Of a stretch of 30,587 nucleotides of DNA, positions 15,230-23,445 are shown one piece after another (positions within the stretch are counted from its first letter, which is position 1; each line of letters starts with the position of its first letter). The DNA comes from JAEZFI01 sp044508215. Lineage in GTDB: Bacteria; Actinomycetota; Acidimicrobiia; Acidimicrobiales; Microtrichaceae. Both the position numbers and the translations under genes were made by a program. The notes below the pieces were generated by a model. The model was not told the DNA's origin and ran no database searches. It saw nothing but the letters and a program-made list of their open reading frames with translations. The stretch covers positions 1-30,587 of the forward strand of contig JBIQID010000020.1 in the NCBI GenBank assembly GCA_044508215.1. Reading direction: 5' to 3'.

Positions 15230-16462
15230 GTGGCCGAGGTGCGCTTGGAGGAGGTGTCGAAGGTCTATCCCGACGGCACCCGCGCGGTGTCGGGCCTCGA
15301 CCTCGAGATCGGCGACGGCGAGCTGATGGTGCTCGTCGGTCCCTCCGGCTGCGGCAAGACGACGGCGCTGCGGATGGTGGCCGGGCTGGAGGACATCACC
15401 GCCGGTCGGATCCTCATCGGGGGCCGCGACGTCTCCCGTGTCCCGTCACGCGACCGCGACGTGGCGATGGTCTTCCAGAGCTACGCGCTCTACCCGCACC
15501 TCACGGTGGCCGACAACATCGGCTTCGGGCTGAAGCTGCGGAAGGTGCCGAAGTCAGAGATCCGCCGCCGGGTGGAGCAGGCGGCCGAGGTGCTGGGCCT
15601 CGGGGACCTGCTCGACCGCAAGCCGCGCAACCTCTCCGGCGGCCAGCGACAGCGGGTGGCCATGGGGCGGGCGATCGTCCGGGAGCCGCAGGCGTTCCTC
15701 ATGGACGAGCCGCTGTCGAACCTCGACGCGAAGCTCCGGGTGCACATGCGGGCCGAGATCGCACGGCTGCAGGACGACCTCGCCGTGACCACGATCTACG
15801 TCACGCACGACCAGACGGAGGCGATGACGCTCGGCGACCGGGTGGCCGTGATGCGCAAGGGGGTCCTCCAGCAGGTCGACTCGCCGCAGGTCCTCTACGA
15901 CCGGCCCCTCAACGTGTTCGTCGGCGGGTTCATCGGCTCCCCGGCGATGAACCTCGTGCAGGGGCAGCTCCGGCGCGGCGACGACGGCTGGTCGGTTCGG
16001 CTGGGCGGCCAGCACATCCAGCTCGACGAGGAGCTGCTGGCGGCGCGGCCGGCGCTCGCCGCCTACGACGGGCGCGACGTGATCGTGGGGATCCGTCCCG
16101 AGGACATCCACGACGCCGACCTCGAGGGCGCCCGCGCCGGCAGCGAGCTGGTGGCGGACGTCGAGCTGGTCGAGGCGATGGGCTCCGACGTGCTCGTGCA
16201 CTTCTCGCTGGACGTCCCGCCGGTGCGCACCGACGACACCGCCGACCTCGCCGAGGCGCCCGAGCAGGTGCCCGACGAGGGGGCCGACCGATCGCCGATG
16301 GTGGCCCGGCTCGATCCTCGGACCGGCGCCCGCCAGCACCAGCCGGTGCGCCTCCGGGTCGACACCACGCGCCTCCACGCGTTCGACCCCGCGTCCGGCA
16401 CGTCCATCTGGGACCGCGCCCCGGCCGACGCCGCGGGCATGGCAGCAGCGACAGCAACATGA
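15230..16462 (+). CDS. sugar ABC importer ATPase (MalK/UgpC/AglK-like)
   Basis: A 410-residue CUT1-type ATPase that powers carbohydrate uptake. Walker A GPSGCGKTT is near residue 40, the Q-loop is in VFQSYALYPH, the ABC signature LSGGQRQRVAMGR is near residue 136, Walker B FLMDEPLSNLDAKLR follows, and the H-loop is in IYVTHDQTEAM. The C-terminal regulatory domain is the TOBE/MalK type (FIGSPAMNLVQG, VGIRPEDIHD). It carries an acidic insertion near residues 345-370 (DTADLAEAPEQVPDEG). Because MalK-type ATPases can serve several importers, sharing is possible. The start is GTG at 15230; an upstream in-frame ATG at 15194 lacks a ribosome site. It is followed by the binding-protein gene after 10 bp containing GAGGAG. 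Confidence 0.94.
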   Translation: MAEVRLEEVSKVYPDGTRAVSGLDLEIGDGELMVLVGPSGCGKTTALRMVAGLEDITAGRILIGGRDVSRVPSRDRDVAMVFQSYALYPHLTVADNIGFGLKLRKVPKSEIRRRVEQAAEVLGLGDLLDRKPRNLSGGQRQRVAMGRAIVREPQAFLMDEPLSNLDAKLRVHMRAEIARLQDDLAVTTIYVTHDQTEAMTLGDRVAVMRKGVLQQVDSPQVLYDRPLNVFVGGFIGSPAMNLVQGQLRRGDDGWSVRLGGQHIQLDEELLAARPALAAYDGRDVIVGIRPEDIHDADLEGARAGSELVADVELVEAMGSDVLVHFSLDVPPVRTDDTADLAEAPEQVPDEGADRSPMVARLDPRTGARQHQPVRLRVDTTRLHAFDPASGTSIWDRAPADAAGMAAATAT

Positions 16463-16472
16463 GGAGACAGCA

Positions 16473-17783
16473 ATGCGACGATGGCTGACAGCACTGGCGC
16501 CGCTGGCGGTGGTGGCGATGGTGGCCGCCGGATGCGGTGACGACGGCGACGACGGCAGCTCCGGCGACACCGACCGCACGACCACCGCGTCCCGCGACCT
16601 CGAGGGTCAGACCGTCGAGGTCGCGGCGGTCTGGAGCGGCACTGAGCAGGAGAACTTCGGCAAGGTGCTCGACCGGTTCGAGCAGGACACCGGCGCCCAG
16701 GTGACCTACACCTCGACCGGTGACGACATCGCCACGGTGATCGGCACCCGGTTGGAGGGCAACGACCCGCCCGACGTGGCGATCCTGCCGCAGCCCGGTC
16801 TGCTGAGCGACCTCGCCGCCCGCAACGCGCTGCAGCCGATCGAGGACGTCGCCGGCGACCTCGTCGACGAGCACTACTCGCAGGACTGGCGCGACCTGGG
16901 CTCGATCGACGGGACCCTCTACGGCGTCTGGTTCAAGGCGGCGAACAAGTCGACCATGTGGTACCGCCCGCAGGCGTTCGAGGACGCCGGCGTCGAGCCG
17001 CCCGAGACCTGGGAGGACCTCGTGACGGCCGCCGGGACCATCCGTGACTCCGGCGTGACGCCGCTGGCGGTGGCCGGTGGCGACGGCTGGACGCTCACCG
17101 ACTGGTTCGAGAACGTCTTCCTCCGGATCGCGGGGCCCGAGAAGTACGACCAGCTGGTGGCGCACGAGATCCCGTGGACGGACCCTGACGTGACGGCGGC
17201 GCTGGAGACGCTCGGCGAGCTGTGGTCGCAGACGGACCTGCTCGCCCCCGGCTACCCGAACATGACGTTCCCCGAGTCGGTCACCACCGTCTTCCGGGGT
17301 GACGCCGCGATGGTCTACGAGGGCGACTTCGTGGCCGGCACGATCACCGACGAGACGGACGCCCAGCTGGGCGAGGACGCCGACTTCTTCCCGTTCCCGT
17401 CGGTCGACGGCTCGGATCCGATGGTGGTCGGCGGCGGTGACGTCGCGGTCCTCATGACCGACAACGAGGCGGCGCAGGCCCTCATCGAGTTCCTGGCCAC
17501 CCCGGAGGCGGCGGAGATCTGGGTGGAGCTGGGCGGCTTCACCTCGCCGAACCAGAGCGTCGACCTCGACGCCTACCCCGACGACATCTCCCGGAAGTCC
17601 GCTGAGCAGCTGGTCGAGGCAGCCACCTTCCGCTTCGACCTCTCGGACCTCGTGCCCTCGGCCTTCGGTGGCACACCGGCGCAGGGCATGTGGAAGGCGC
17701 TCCAGGACTTCCTGGTCAACCCGACCGACGTGGCCGGGACGACCGCAGCGCTGGAACGGGACGCGGCCGCAGCACACGGCTGA
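16473..17783 (+). CDS. sugar-binding lipoprotein of ABC importer (alpha-glucoside AglE-like)
   Basis: A 436-residue extracellular solute-binding protein, family 1. The signal peptide ends in VAAGC (Cys21), then an Asp/Gly/Ser linker, so it is a lipoprotein held outside the membrane. VAAVWSGTEQENFGKVLDRF is the first strand and helix; LEGNDPPDVAILPQPG is the typical hinge region. GVWFKAANKSTMWYRPQAF, with PPETWEDL just after it, resembles the alpha-glucoside binding proteins AglE/ThuE more than maltose MalE. The specificity is inference. The ATG at 16473 has GAGGAG 6 bases upstream. It is the second gene of a four-gene operon and is followed 24 bp later by the first permease. Confidence 0.92.
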   Translation: MRRWLTALAPLAVVAMVAAGCGDDGDDGSSGDTDRTTTASRDLEGQTVEVAAVWSGTEQENFGKVLDRFEQDTGAQVTYTSTGDDIATVIGTRLEGNDPPDVAILPQPGLLSDLAARNALQPIEDVAGDLVDEHYSQDWRDLGSIDGTLYGVWFKAANKSTMWYRPQAFEDAGVEPPETWEDLVTAAGTIRDSGVTPLAVAGGDGWTLTDWFENVFLRIAGPEKYDQLVAHEIPWTDPDVTAALETLGELWSQTDLLAPGYPNMTFPESVTTVFRGDAAMVYEGDFVAGTITDETDAQLGEDADFFPFPSVDGSDPMVVGGGDVAVLMTDNEAAQALIEFLATPEAAEIWVELGGFTSPNQSVDLDAYPDDISRKSAEQLVEAATFRFDLSDLVPSAFGGTPAQGMWKALQDFLVNPTDVAGTTAALERDAAAAHG

Positions 17784-17807
17784 CGACCGGGCCGAGGGGG
17801 ACAGGGG

Positions 17808-19154
17808 ATGACGGCGGCGCTCGCCTCCGGTGGGGTGGCCACCGGAGGCGGTGCCGCGTCGCTGGACGAACCACCGCCGAAGCGGCGGTTCGCCGGCCTC
17901 GGGACCGCGCTGCCGTTCCTCTTCCCTGCGCTGCTGCTCCTCGGGGCGCTCGTGCTGTACCCGATCGTGGCGACCCTCGTGAGGAGCCTCTACGACCGGT
18001 CGGGCGACACCTTCGTGGGCATCGAGAACTACACCGACGCCCTCAGCTCCGACTCCACCCTCACCGCGCTCCGGAACAACCTGATCTGGGTCGTGGCGGC
18101 CCCGAGCATCGTGACGGCGCTGGGTCTGGTGTTCGCCGTGCTGTCCGAGCGTGTGAAGTGGGCGACGGCCTTCAAGCTCGTGATCTTCATGCCGATGGCG
18201 ATCTCGTTCCTCGCCGCCGGCGTGATCTTCCGGCTGGTGTACGAGGAGTCGCCCGACCGGGGCCTGGCCAACGCCATGGTCACGTCGGTCACCGACCTGT
18301 TCCGGCCCGGCGGCGACTACCGCGGCGCTCGGGCTCGCGACGCGGCGGACCTGGAGGGGCGCGACGGCGGATTCGTCACCACCCGCGAGTTCGAGCCCGG
18401 CTCGACCGCGCTGCTCCCGCTCGTCGGCCTCCCGCCCGACCGCCTCCCCGACGGCACGCGGTCGGCGCAGGAGCCGGAAGCAGGGTCCGGGATCTCGGGG
18501 GTGGTGTGGTTGGACTTCGCCCGAGGAGGCGGCGGCGAGCCGGAGGTCGTCGACGAGGACGAGCAGGGCCTCCCCGGCATCGAGGTGGAGGCCGTTCGTG
18601 ACGGGGAGGTGGTGGCGAGCGCGACCACCGGCGACGACGGCGCCTTCCAGCTCGACGTGGACGAGCCGGTCGAGCTGCGGCTGGCGTCGGGAGCCTTCCG
18701 CCGACCGTTCGGCGGGGTCGAGTGGCTGGGGCCCACCCTGGTGACGCCGTCCATCATCGGGGCCTACATCTGGATCTGGGCGGGCTTCGCGATGGTCGTG
18801 ATCGGCGCAGGCCTCGCGGCGATCCCCCGGGAAGCGCTCGAAGCAGCCCGGGTCGACGGCGCCACCGAGTGGCAGGTCTTCCGCAGGGTGACGGTGCCGC
18901 TGCTCGCCCCGGTGCTCCTCGTGGTGCTGGTGACCCTCATGATCAACGTGTTGAAGGTGTTCGACCTCGTCTTCATCATCCCGCCCGGCTCCGTGCAGGA
19001 CGACGCCAACGTGCTGGCCCTCGAGATGTGGCGGGTCTCGTTCGGCGGCGCCCAGAACCAAGGCCTCGGCAGCGCGCTGGGCGTCCTCCTCTTCGTGCTG
19101 GTGCTCCCCGCCATGCTCTTCAACATCCGCAGGTTCCGGAGGGAGTCGTCGTGA
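17808..19154 (+). CDS. sugar ABC permease (MalF/AglF-like) with large extracytoplasmic beta-domain insert
   Basis: A 448-residue permease, about 140-150 residues longer than a usual CUT1 permease. Membrane spans are seen at about residues 31-60, 88-112, 118-145, 306-335, 363-390 and 420-440. The cytoplasmic EAA loop EALEAARVDGATEWQVFRR (342-360) is intact and contacts the ATPase. Between spans 3 and 4, where only a short external loop is normal, lie residues of about 165-305. They include a CnaB/SdrD-B-like domain (about 228-294): GISGVVWLDF, an acidic loop, GLPGIEVEAVRDGEVVASA, then TTGDDGAFQLDV. By topology this domain faces outside. It may help capture ligand or dock the binding protein (inference). 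The stop overlaps the next gene's start in GTGA. Confidence 0.92.
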   Translation: MTAALASGGVATGGGAASLDEPPPKRRFAGLGTALPFLFPALLLLGALVLYPIVATLVRSLYDRSGDTFVGIENYTDALSSDSTLTALRNNLIWVVAAPSIVTALGLVFAVLSERVKWATAFKLVIFMPMAISFLAAGVIFRLVYEESPDRGLANAMVTSVTDLFRPGGDYRGARARDAADLEGRDGGFVTTREFEPGSTALLPLVGLPPDRLPDGTRSAQEPEAGSGISGVVWLDFARGGGGEPEVVDEDEQGLPGIEVEAVRDGEVVASATTGDDGAFQLDVDEPVELRLASGAFRRPFGGVEWLGPTLVTPSIIGAYIWIWAGFAMVVIGAGLAAIPREALEAARVDGATEWQVFRRVTVPLLAPVLLVVLVTLMINVLKVFDLVFIIPPGSVQDDANVLALEMWRVSFGGAQNQGLGSALGVLLFVLVLPAMLFNIRRFRRESS

Positions 19155-20041
19155 CCGCCACGACCGCCCCCGACGACGCCGTCCGTGCGCCGCGAGGCCC
19201 CCTGGGTCGGCTCGTCGACCTGTTCTCGGGCGGGCTGGTGCGGTTCGTGCTGCTGTTCATCGGCCTGTTCTGGCTGCTCCCCACCATCGGCCTCGCTGTG
19301 TCGTCGCTGCGGGCGCCCAGCGACATCAACACGACCGGCTGGTGGTCGGTCTTCACCGAACCGGCCCAGCTGACGGTCGACAACTACCGGTCGCTCCTCG
19401 AGAACGACCGGATGGTGTCGGCCTTCTGGAACACCGTGCTGATCACGGTCCCCGCCTCGATCCTCGTGGTGCTCGTCGCAGCCTTCGCGGCCTACGCCTT
19501 CGCGTGGATCGACTTCAAGGGCCGCGACGGGCTGTTCCTCCTGGTGATCGCCCTGCTGGTGGTGCCGATCCAGGTGGCGCTCATCCCCGTGGCCCGGCTG
19601 TACGCGTCGCTCGGCATCTACGGCGACATCATCGGGGTGATCCTCTTCCACGTGGCGTTCGGCCTGCCGTTCGCGATCTTCCTGCTGCGGAACTTCTTCG
19701 TGGGCATCCCGAGGGAGCTGCTCGAAGCGGCACGCATGGACGGCGCGGGCGAGCTGACGGTGTTCCTGCGGGTGGTGCTGCCGCTCGGCTTCCCCGCGAT
19801 CGCGTCGCTGACGATCTTCCAGTTCCTGTGGGTGTGGAACGACCTGCTCGTCGCCCTGGTGTTCGCCAAGCCGAGCGCCGCGCCGCTCACGATCGCGATC
19901 CGCGACCAGACCCGCCAGTTCGGCTCGAACATCGACGTGATCGCGTCGGGGGCGTTCCTCTCGATGATCGTCCCGCTCGTGGTGTTCTTCGCGTTCCAGC
20001 GCTACTTCGTGCAGGGCGTGCTCGCCGGCTCCACGAAGTAG
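19151..20041 (+). CDS. sugar ABC permease (MalG/AglG-like)
   Basis: A 296-residue CUT1 permease of normal length. The first span is in FVLLFIGLFWLLPTIGLAVSS, then an external loop containing TTGWWSVFTEP. Further spans surround AFAAYAFAWIDFKGRD and LFLLVIALLVVPIQVALIP. The EAA loop ELLEAARMDGAGELTVFLRV (about residue 193) is the ATPase contact. The C-terminus ends with the short cytoplasmic YFVQGVLAGSTK typical of MalG-like subunits. It forms the heterodimeric channel with the upstream permease. The start is GTG at 19151, sharing GTGA with the preceding stop; GGAGGGAG at 19138-19145 is the ribosome site. It is the last gene of the operon. No glycosidase or regulator follows. Confidence 0.93.
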   Translation: MTATTAPDDAVRAPRGPLGRLVDLFSGGLVRFVLLFIGLFWLLPTIGLAVSSLRAPSDINTTGWWSVFTEPAQLTVDNYRSLLENDRMVSAFWNTVLITVPASILVVLVAAFAAYAFAWIDFKGRDGLFLLVIALLVVPIQVALIPVARLYASLGIYGDIIGVILFHVAFGLPFAIFLLRNFFVGIPRELLEAARMDGAGELTVFLRVVLPLGFPAIASLTIFQFLWVWNDLLVALVFAKPSAAPLTIAIRDQTRQFGSNIDVIASGAFLSMIVPLVVFFAFQRYFVQGVLAGSTK

Positions 20042-20137
20042 CCGCACGAAGCAGCTCCGAAGCAAAGCAACTCCGAGGCAGCCGCGCAGCAGCTCCGAGG
20101 CAGCTCCGCAGCAGCCCAGGCGCCGCTCGTCGCCCGC
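20042..20137. repeat. short degenerate GCAGCTCCGA repeats between convergent operons
   Basis: The 96 bp between the permease stop and the SurE stop contain several imperfect copies of AGCAGCTCCGARGCA. They are not related to the 48-bp family. No clear terminator stem is seen. Confidence 0.4.
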
Positions 20138-20947
20138 TCAGCCCTCCCGGACCGCGGAGGCGAGCGCCTCCACCTCGTCCGCGTCGACGTCGGCCGTCCC
20201 GATGCCGGTGAGCGGCGTGATCGTGGGCCGCCCCGCCCCGTTCACGGCCATGTCCACGGGCCAGGCCTCCTTGCCGCCGGTCTCGCCGGGCACGTCGGCG
20301 CTGGAGGTGATCCGGACCATGACCCGGTCCTCGGCCGACACCGAGAGCTGGATCGCGCCCAGCCTCGCCAGGCGGGTGCACTCGACGGCCCCGGTCCCGT
20401 CCCAGTCCGACGGGATGTTGAGGTTCGGCACCCACTTCGCGCCCCAGTCGGTGCACCGCTCCACGAACGACGAGGCCAGCTGTGCCGCGCGCATCCAGAC
20501 CGGGTCGTCGTCGGTCACGACCGCGCCGTGGATGCCGGTGGCGGGCTGCCCCACGCTCACCGCGATCCCCGGGACGCCGGCCATCTGGGCGGTCAGCGCT
20601 GCCCCGACGGTGCCCGAGTGCAGCACCGCGAAGCCCAGGTTCGGCCCGTGGTTGATGCCCGACACCACCACGTCGGGACGGCCGCCGCCCACACCCTCCA
20701 GCGCGGCGAGCACGCACATCGCCGGGGGAGCGTCGATGGCGACCACGCTGATGTCCTCGATCGCCTCCAGCCGCTGCACCCCGATGTCGTCGCCGCCGAC
20801 CATGCGGCCCAGCCCCGTGCCGGAGCCCGAGCGGTCGTCGGTGGGCGCCACGATCGACACCTCGTGGCCGAGGTCCCGCAGGTGCCTCGCCACCACCGAG
20901 ATCCCGTGTGCCGACACCCCGTCGTCGTTGGTCACGCAGATCCTCAC
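20138..20947 (-). CDS. surE: SurE-type 5'/3'-nucleotidase
   Basis: A 269-residue SurE acid phosphatase that dephosphorylates nucleoside 5'- and 3'-monophosphates in the cytoplasm. The N-terminus MRICVTNDDGVSAHGI carries the metal-binding Asp pair. VSIVAPTDDRSGSGTG carries the conserved Ser, and VVVSGINHGPNLG supplies the Asn ligand loop. VPNLNIPSD near residue 175 is also typical. The length is normal for the family (250-270). The start is GTG at 20947, which overlaps the stop of the upstream PfkB-family gene in GTGA. The two are therefore translationally coupled and probably act on the same nucleotide or nucleoside pool (inference). The gene is convergent with the ABC operon. Confidence 0.93.
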   Translation of the reverse strand: MRICVTNDDGVSAHGISVVARHLRDLGHEVSIVAPTDDRSGSGTGLGRMVGGDDIGVQRLEAIEDISVVAIDAPPAMCVLAALEGVGGGRPDVVVSGINHGPNLGFAVLHSGTVGAALTAQMAGVPGIAVSVGQPATGIHGAVVTDDDPVWMRAAQLASSFVERCTDWGAKWVPNLNIPSDWDGTGAVECTRLARLGAIQLSVSAEDRVMVRITSSADVPGETGGKEAWPVDMAVNGAGRPTITPLTGIGTADVDADEVEALASAVREG

Positions 20948-21915
20948 GATGCGCCTCCCTCCTCCGTGGTCGACCCGTCCCGCCGGGTGACCTCCACCGT
21001 GTCGGCGAGCTCCTCCACGGCTCCGGCACCGGGTGACGCAGTGGACTTCCGGGTGGCGTTGGTCGCCCCGGCGGCGATGCCGGCCCTGAGTGCGTCGGGC
21101 ACGCTCTGCGCCAGGGCGTTGCCGATCGCCAGGGCAGCGCACATGGCGTCGCCCGAACCCCGCGGGTCGATCGCGTCGAACGACGGGCCCTTCGCCTCGA
21201 AGACGCCGTCGGGGGAGTGGGCCACCGTCACTCCGCTCGCACTGGAGACCACCACCGCCCGGCGGACCGAGCCGGCCTCGACCAACCCGGCCGCCCAGCG
21301 GTCGAAGCCGTCCTCGTCGCACCGCCCGTCGGCGAGCAGCTGGTCGTCGGCCACCTTGAGCCAGTCGACGCCGGCGTCGAGGGCGGCGTCGAGGTGCTCC
21401 CCGTCGAGGTCGGTCACGGTGGCGACGCCGGCGGCGTGCAGGTCGTTGCAGAGCCGGTGCACCGTGGCCGCCTCGAGGTGGTCGGGGAAGGGCGACCCGG
21501 TCACCACGCAGGTGCCGGTGGCGATGCCGTGCTGCAGCGCCGCCTCGTACACGTCGTCGATGTCCCGGGGGCGCAGCGGCTCGGCGGGCACCTCCTCGAT
21601 GCAGCTCCGCGTGTTGCTGCCCCGGTCCCGCCGCTCCAGGTACAGCCCGCAGGCGGCGGCCGACTCGGTGACGGCAAGGTCCCAACCGTCGTCCTCGAGC
21701 AGCAGCCTCGCGGTGTGCCCGGTCTCCCCACCGAAGGGTGCGCAGACGATGGGGGCGCCGCCGAGGGCACGGATCGCCCTCGCCACCCAGAAGCCCTGGC
21801 CGCCGACGTTGATGTGGGTCAGGCCGTCCTCGATGGTCACGACGAGGATGGGGGCGATGGTGAAGACGGCGACGCGCGGCGCCGCCTCCTCTTGCGTGTC
21901 CGGCATGGGCGGCAT
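20944..21915 (-). CDS. PfkB-family carbohydrate/nucleoside kinase
   Basis: A 323-residue ribokinase-fold kinase. The N-terminal sugar-binding signature appears as INVGGQGFWVARAIRALGG, a variant of the usual GGKGANxA pattern. The C-terminal anion-hole and catalytic-base signature is IDPRGSGDAMCAALAIG near residue 250, where the usual DTxGAGD is changed to DPRGSGD; the catalytic Asp is kept. The kinase transfers phosphate from ATP to a sugar or nucleoside hydroxyl; the substrate is not clear, and 1-phosphofructokinase-like enzymes are a possibility. The start is ATG at 21915, with an ATG at 21906 as the alternative. It shares GTGA with surE downstream, and it diverges from the flavin-fold stress protein. 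Confidence 0.87.
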   Translation of the reverse strand: MPPMPDTQEEAAPRVAVFTIAPILVVTIEDGLTHINVGGQGFWVARAIRALGGAPIVCAPFGGETGHTARLLLEDDGWDLAVTESAAACGLYLERRDRGSNTRSCIEEVPAEPLRPRDIDDVYEAALQHGIATGTCVVTGSPFPDHLEAATVHRLCNDLHAAGVATVTDLDGEHLDAALDAGVDWLKVADDQLLADGRCDEDGFDRWAAGLVEAGSVRRAVVVSSASGVTVAHSPDGVFEAKGPSFDAIDPRGSGDAMCAALAIGNALAQSVPDALRAGIAAGATNATRKSTASPGAGAVEELADTVEVTRRDGSTTEEGGAS

Positions 21916-21949
21916 GTACCCCCGTGGCGACGTCCTCCTGACGTGGCGG

Positions 21950-21990
21950 CCGGTCTGGCGCCGTCAGTGGCGCCCCGGTCTGGCGCCGTC
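21950..21990. repeat. perfect 16-bp direct repeat in divergent promoter region
   Basis: CCGGTCTGGCGCCGTC occurs at 21950-21965 and 21975-21990, 25 bp apart start to start. It lies between the divergent PfkB-family and flavin-fold genes. A tandem operator for a shared regulator is possible, but only two copies are seen. Confidence 0.45.
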
Positions 21991-22012
21991 CGGGGACGGG
22001 TACGCGCCGACC

Positions 22013-22507
22013 ATGGAGTCATCAGGTCATGCCGGTCCCCGCCACCTGTCCGACGTGGTGAAGGCGGGCGACGTCGCGATGGTGACCACCCGCGGCCGCC
22101 TCGGGCAGCGCAGCCGGCCGCTCACGGTGGCGGGCGTGGAAGGGGACACCGTCAGCTTCCTGGTGTCCGACTCGGCCGACTGGGTGCACGACCACCAGCC
22201 GGGCACCGAGACGGAGTGCACGGTGTCCGAGCCGTCCGACAACCACTACGTGGCCGTCAGCGGCGAGTCGTCGCTGGTCGCGGACCAGGACAGGATCCAG
22301 GAGCTGTGGTCCGCACCCGCAGGCGCGTTCTTCGACGGCCCCGACGACCCGGCGCTCCGCGTCCTCGAGGTGGCGGTCACGGACGGCCAGTGGTGGGAGG
22401 GCCCCGACACCAGGGCCGGGACGCTCGTGGCCATGGTGCGCAGCGCGATCGGCCGCGACGACTCCGCGATGGGGCAGGAGGGCACGGTCACCACCCGCTC
22501 GCCCTGA
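22013..22507 (+). CDS. pyridoxamine 5'-phosphate oxidase-like general stress protein
   Basis: A 164-residue split-barrel flavin-fold protein of the general stress protein 26 type. Seen are VAMVTTRGRLGQRSRPL (first strands and the Arg-Pro turn that contacts flavin phosphate in relatives), VSFLVSDSADWVHDH, and NHYVAVSGESSLVADQDRIQ. WSAPAGAFFDGPDDPALRVL and QWWEGP close the domain. Relatives bind FMN, FAD or F420, and their reaction is mostly unknown. The ATG at 22013 has TACGCG upstream and may be leaderless; no clear GGAG is present. It is convergent with the HDOD gene. Confidence 0.85.
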   Translation: MESSGHAGPRHLSDVVKAGDVAMVTTRGRLGQRSRPLTVAGVEGDTVSFLVSDSADWVHDHQPGTETECTVSEPSDNHYVAVSGESSLVADQDRIQELWSAPAGAFFDGPDDPALRVLEVAVTDGQWWEGPDTRAGTLVAMVRSAIGRDDSAMGQEGTVTTRSP

Positions 22508-22509
22508 GG

Positions 22510-22528
22510 AGCCCGGCCGGCGCCGGCT
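22510..22528. terminator. candidate palindromic terminator between convergent genes
   Basis: The 31-bp space between the convergent stops contains the perfect palindrome GCCGGCGCCGGC at 22516-22527, within an AGCC...GGCT frame. There is no T-tract. The position suggests a two-way terminator, but GC content alone makes such palindromes common. Confidence 0.3.
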
Positions 22529-22538
22529 CGGCCCCCGG

Positions 22539-23369
22539 TCAGTGGGCGACGGTGGCCAGCACCTCGGTGCGGTAGTCCAGGGTCAGCGCCACCATCGTGG
22601 GCACCATCTCCTGCGCCAGGCCGAGCGAGTCCAGGCGCTCGGGGTCGCAGCTGTTGATGGCGCTCGGGTCGTCGGCCAGCGCGGCGAGCACCTCGCCGGC
22701 GAGGAGGATCTGCTCGTGGGGGCTGGAGCCGATGTCGAGGTCGTGGTGGCAGGCGATGGCCCCCACGAAGTCCTCGGGGAAGTTCCACGACGACAGCACC
22801 TGCGCGGCGGCCTCGGCGTGGCTCATGCCGAACTCGGCCAGCTCGAGACCGCACTGGGCGCGCGTGTCGAGGTCCGAGGTGCGCAGCGACGCGTACGGGC
22901 CCGGGTCGACGCTCTGCAGGATCGCCACACCCAGATCGTGGAGCAGGCCCAGCGAGAACGCCTCGCCCCGCGAGAGGCCGAAGCGGGCTGCGAGCACGGA
23001 GCACGCTGCGGCCGTGCCGGCGGCGTGGCTCCAGAAGTTGGTGGGCATGGCGTGGCGGCTCTGACGGAGGCCGGCGGCCACGAGCGCTGCCATCGCCCGC
23101 ACCGCGTCGAACCCGATCACGCTGACCGCGTGCTGGGTGCTCGACACCCGGTGGCTCATCCCGAACGCCGCCGAGTTGGCGAGGCGGAGCACCTGCGCCG
23201 TCATGATCGGGTCGGCCTCGATCGCCTCGGAGAGGCGGTGGCCGTCGGTGGCGGGGTCGTCCGCCAGCTGCAGCACCCGGGTGGCAGCGGGCCGTGAAGC
23301 ACGGACCTCGCCGAGCGCCCGTTCGAGGGCCTCGGCGCGTCGTTCTGCGGTCGGGATGGCAAGGCTCAT
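22539..23369 (-). CDS. HDOD-domain signalling protein
   Basis: A 276-residue protein that is almost entirely one HDOD domain, an HD-fold without the full phosphohydrolase site, used in signalling and often tied to motility or c-di-GMP control. Seen are the LRLANSAAFGMSHRVSSTQH segment after the first helices, NFWSHAAGTAAACSVLA, and GLLHDLGVAIL, which keeps the His-Asp pair. CHHDLDIG follows in the last third. The start is ATG at 23369: GGAG lies 5 bases upstream. A longer frame reaching to 23435 would run over the predicted promoter. A sigma28-like element (CTCAA then CCCGATC) lies upstream, and the gene follows the flagellar operon. I therefore infer membership of the flagellar regulon, with the partner unknown. 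Confidence 0.88.
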   Translation of the reverse strand: MSLAIPTAERRAEALERALGEVRASRPAATRVLQLADDPATDGHRLSEAIEADPIMTAQVLRLANSAAFGMSHRVSSTQHAVSVIGFDAVRAMAALVAAGLRQSRHAMPTNFWSHAAGTAAACSVLAARFGLSRGEAFSLGLLHDLGVAILQSVDPGPYASLRTSDLDTRAQCGLELAEFGMSHAEAAAQVLSSWNFPEDFVGAIACHHDLDIGSSPHEQILLAGEVLAALADDPSAINSCDPERLDSLGLAQEMVPTMVALTLDYRTEVLATVAH

Positions 23370-23428
23370 CGACGCTCCGTTCTGAGGGGTGGGGACCCCG
23401 AGCGGCGTCGGGCCGTCCGAGGGGTTCA

Positions 23429-23445
23429 CGATCACAACGTGATCG
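23429..23445. promoter_or_regulatory. 17-bp inverted repeat overlapping the HDOD promoter
   Basis: CGATCAC-AAC-GTGATCG is a perfect 7-bp inverted repeat with a 3-base centre. It overlaps the proposed -10 element (23441-23447) and the expected start site. The layout suits a repressor operator (inference). It is unusually AT-rich for this genome. Confidence 0.5.

Noticed and set aside
15930..19061. Open frame of about 1040 codons on the minus strand opposite the ABC operon
   Set aside because: It is antisense to three clearly conserved transporter genes, and its composition is shadow-like (His, Arg, Asp, Gly).
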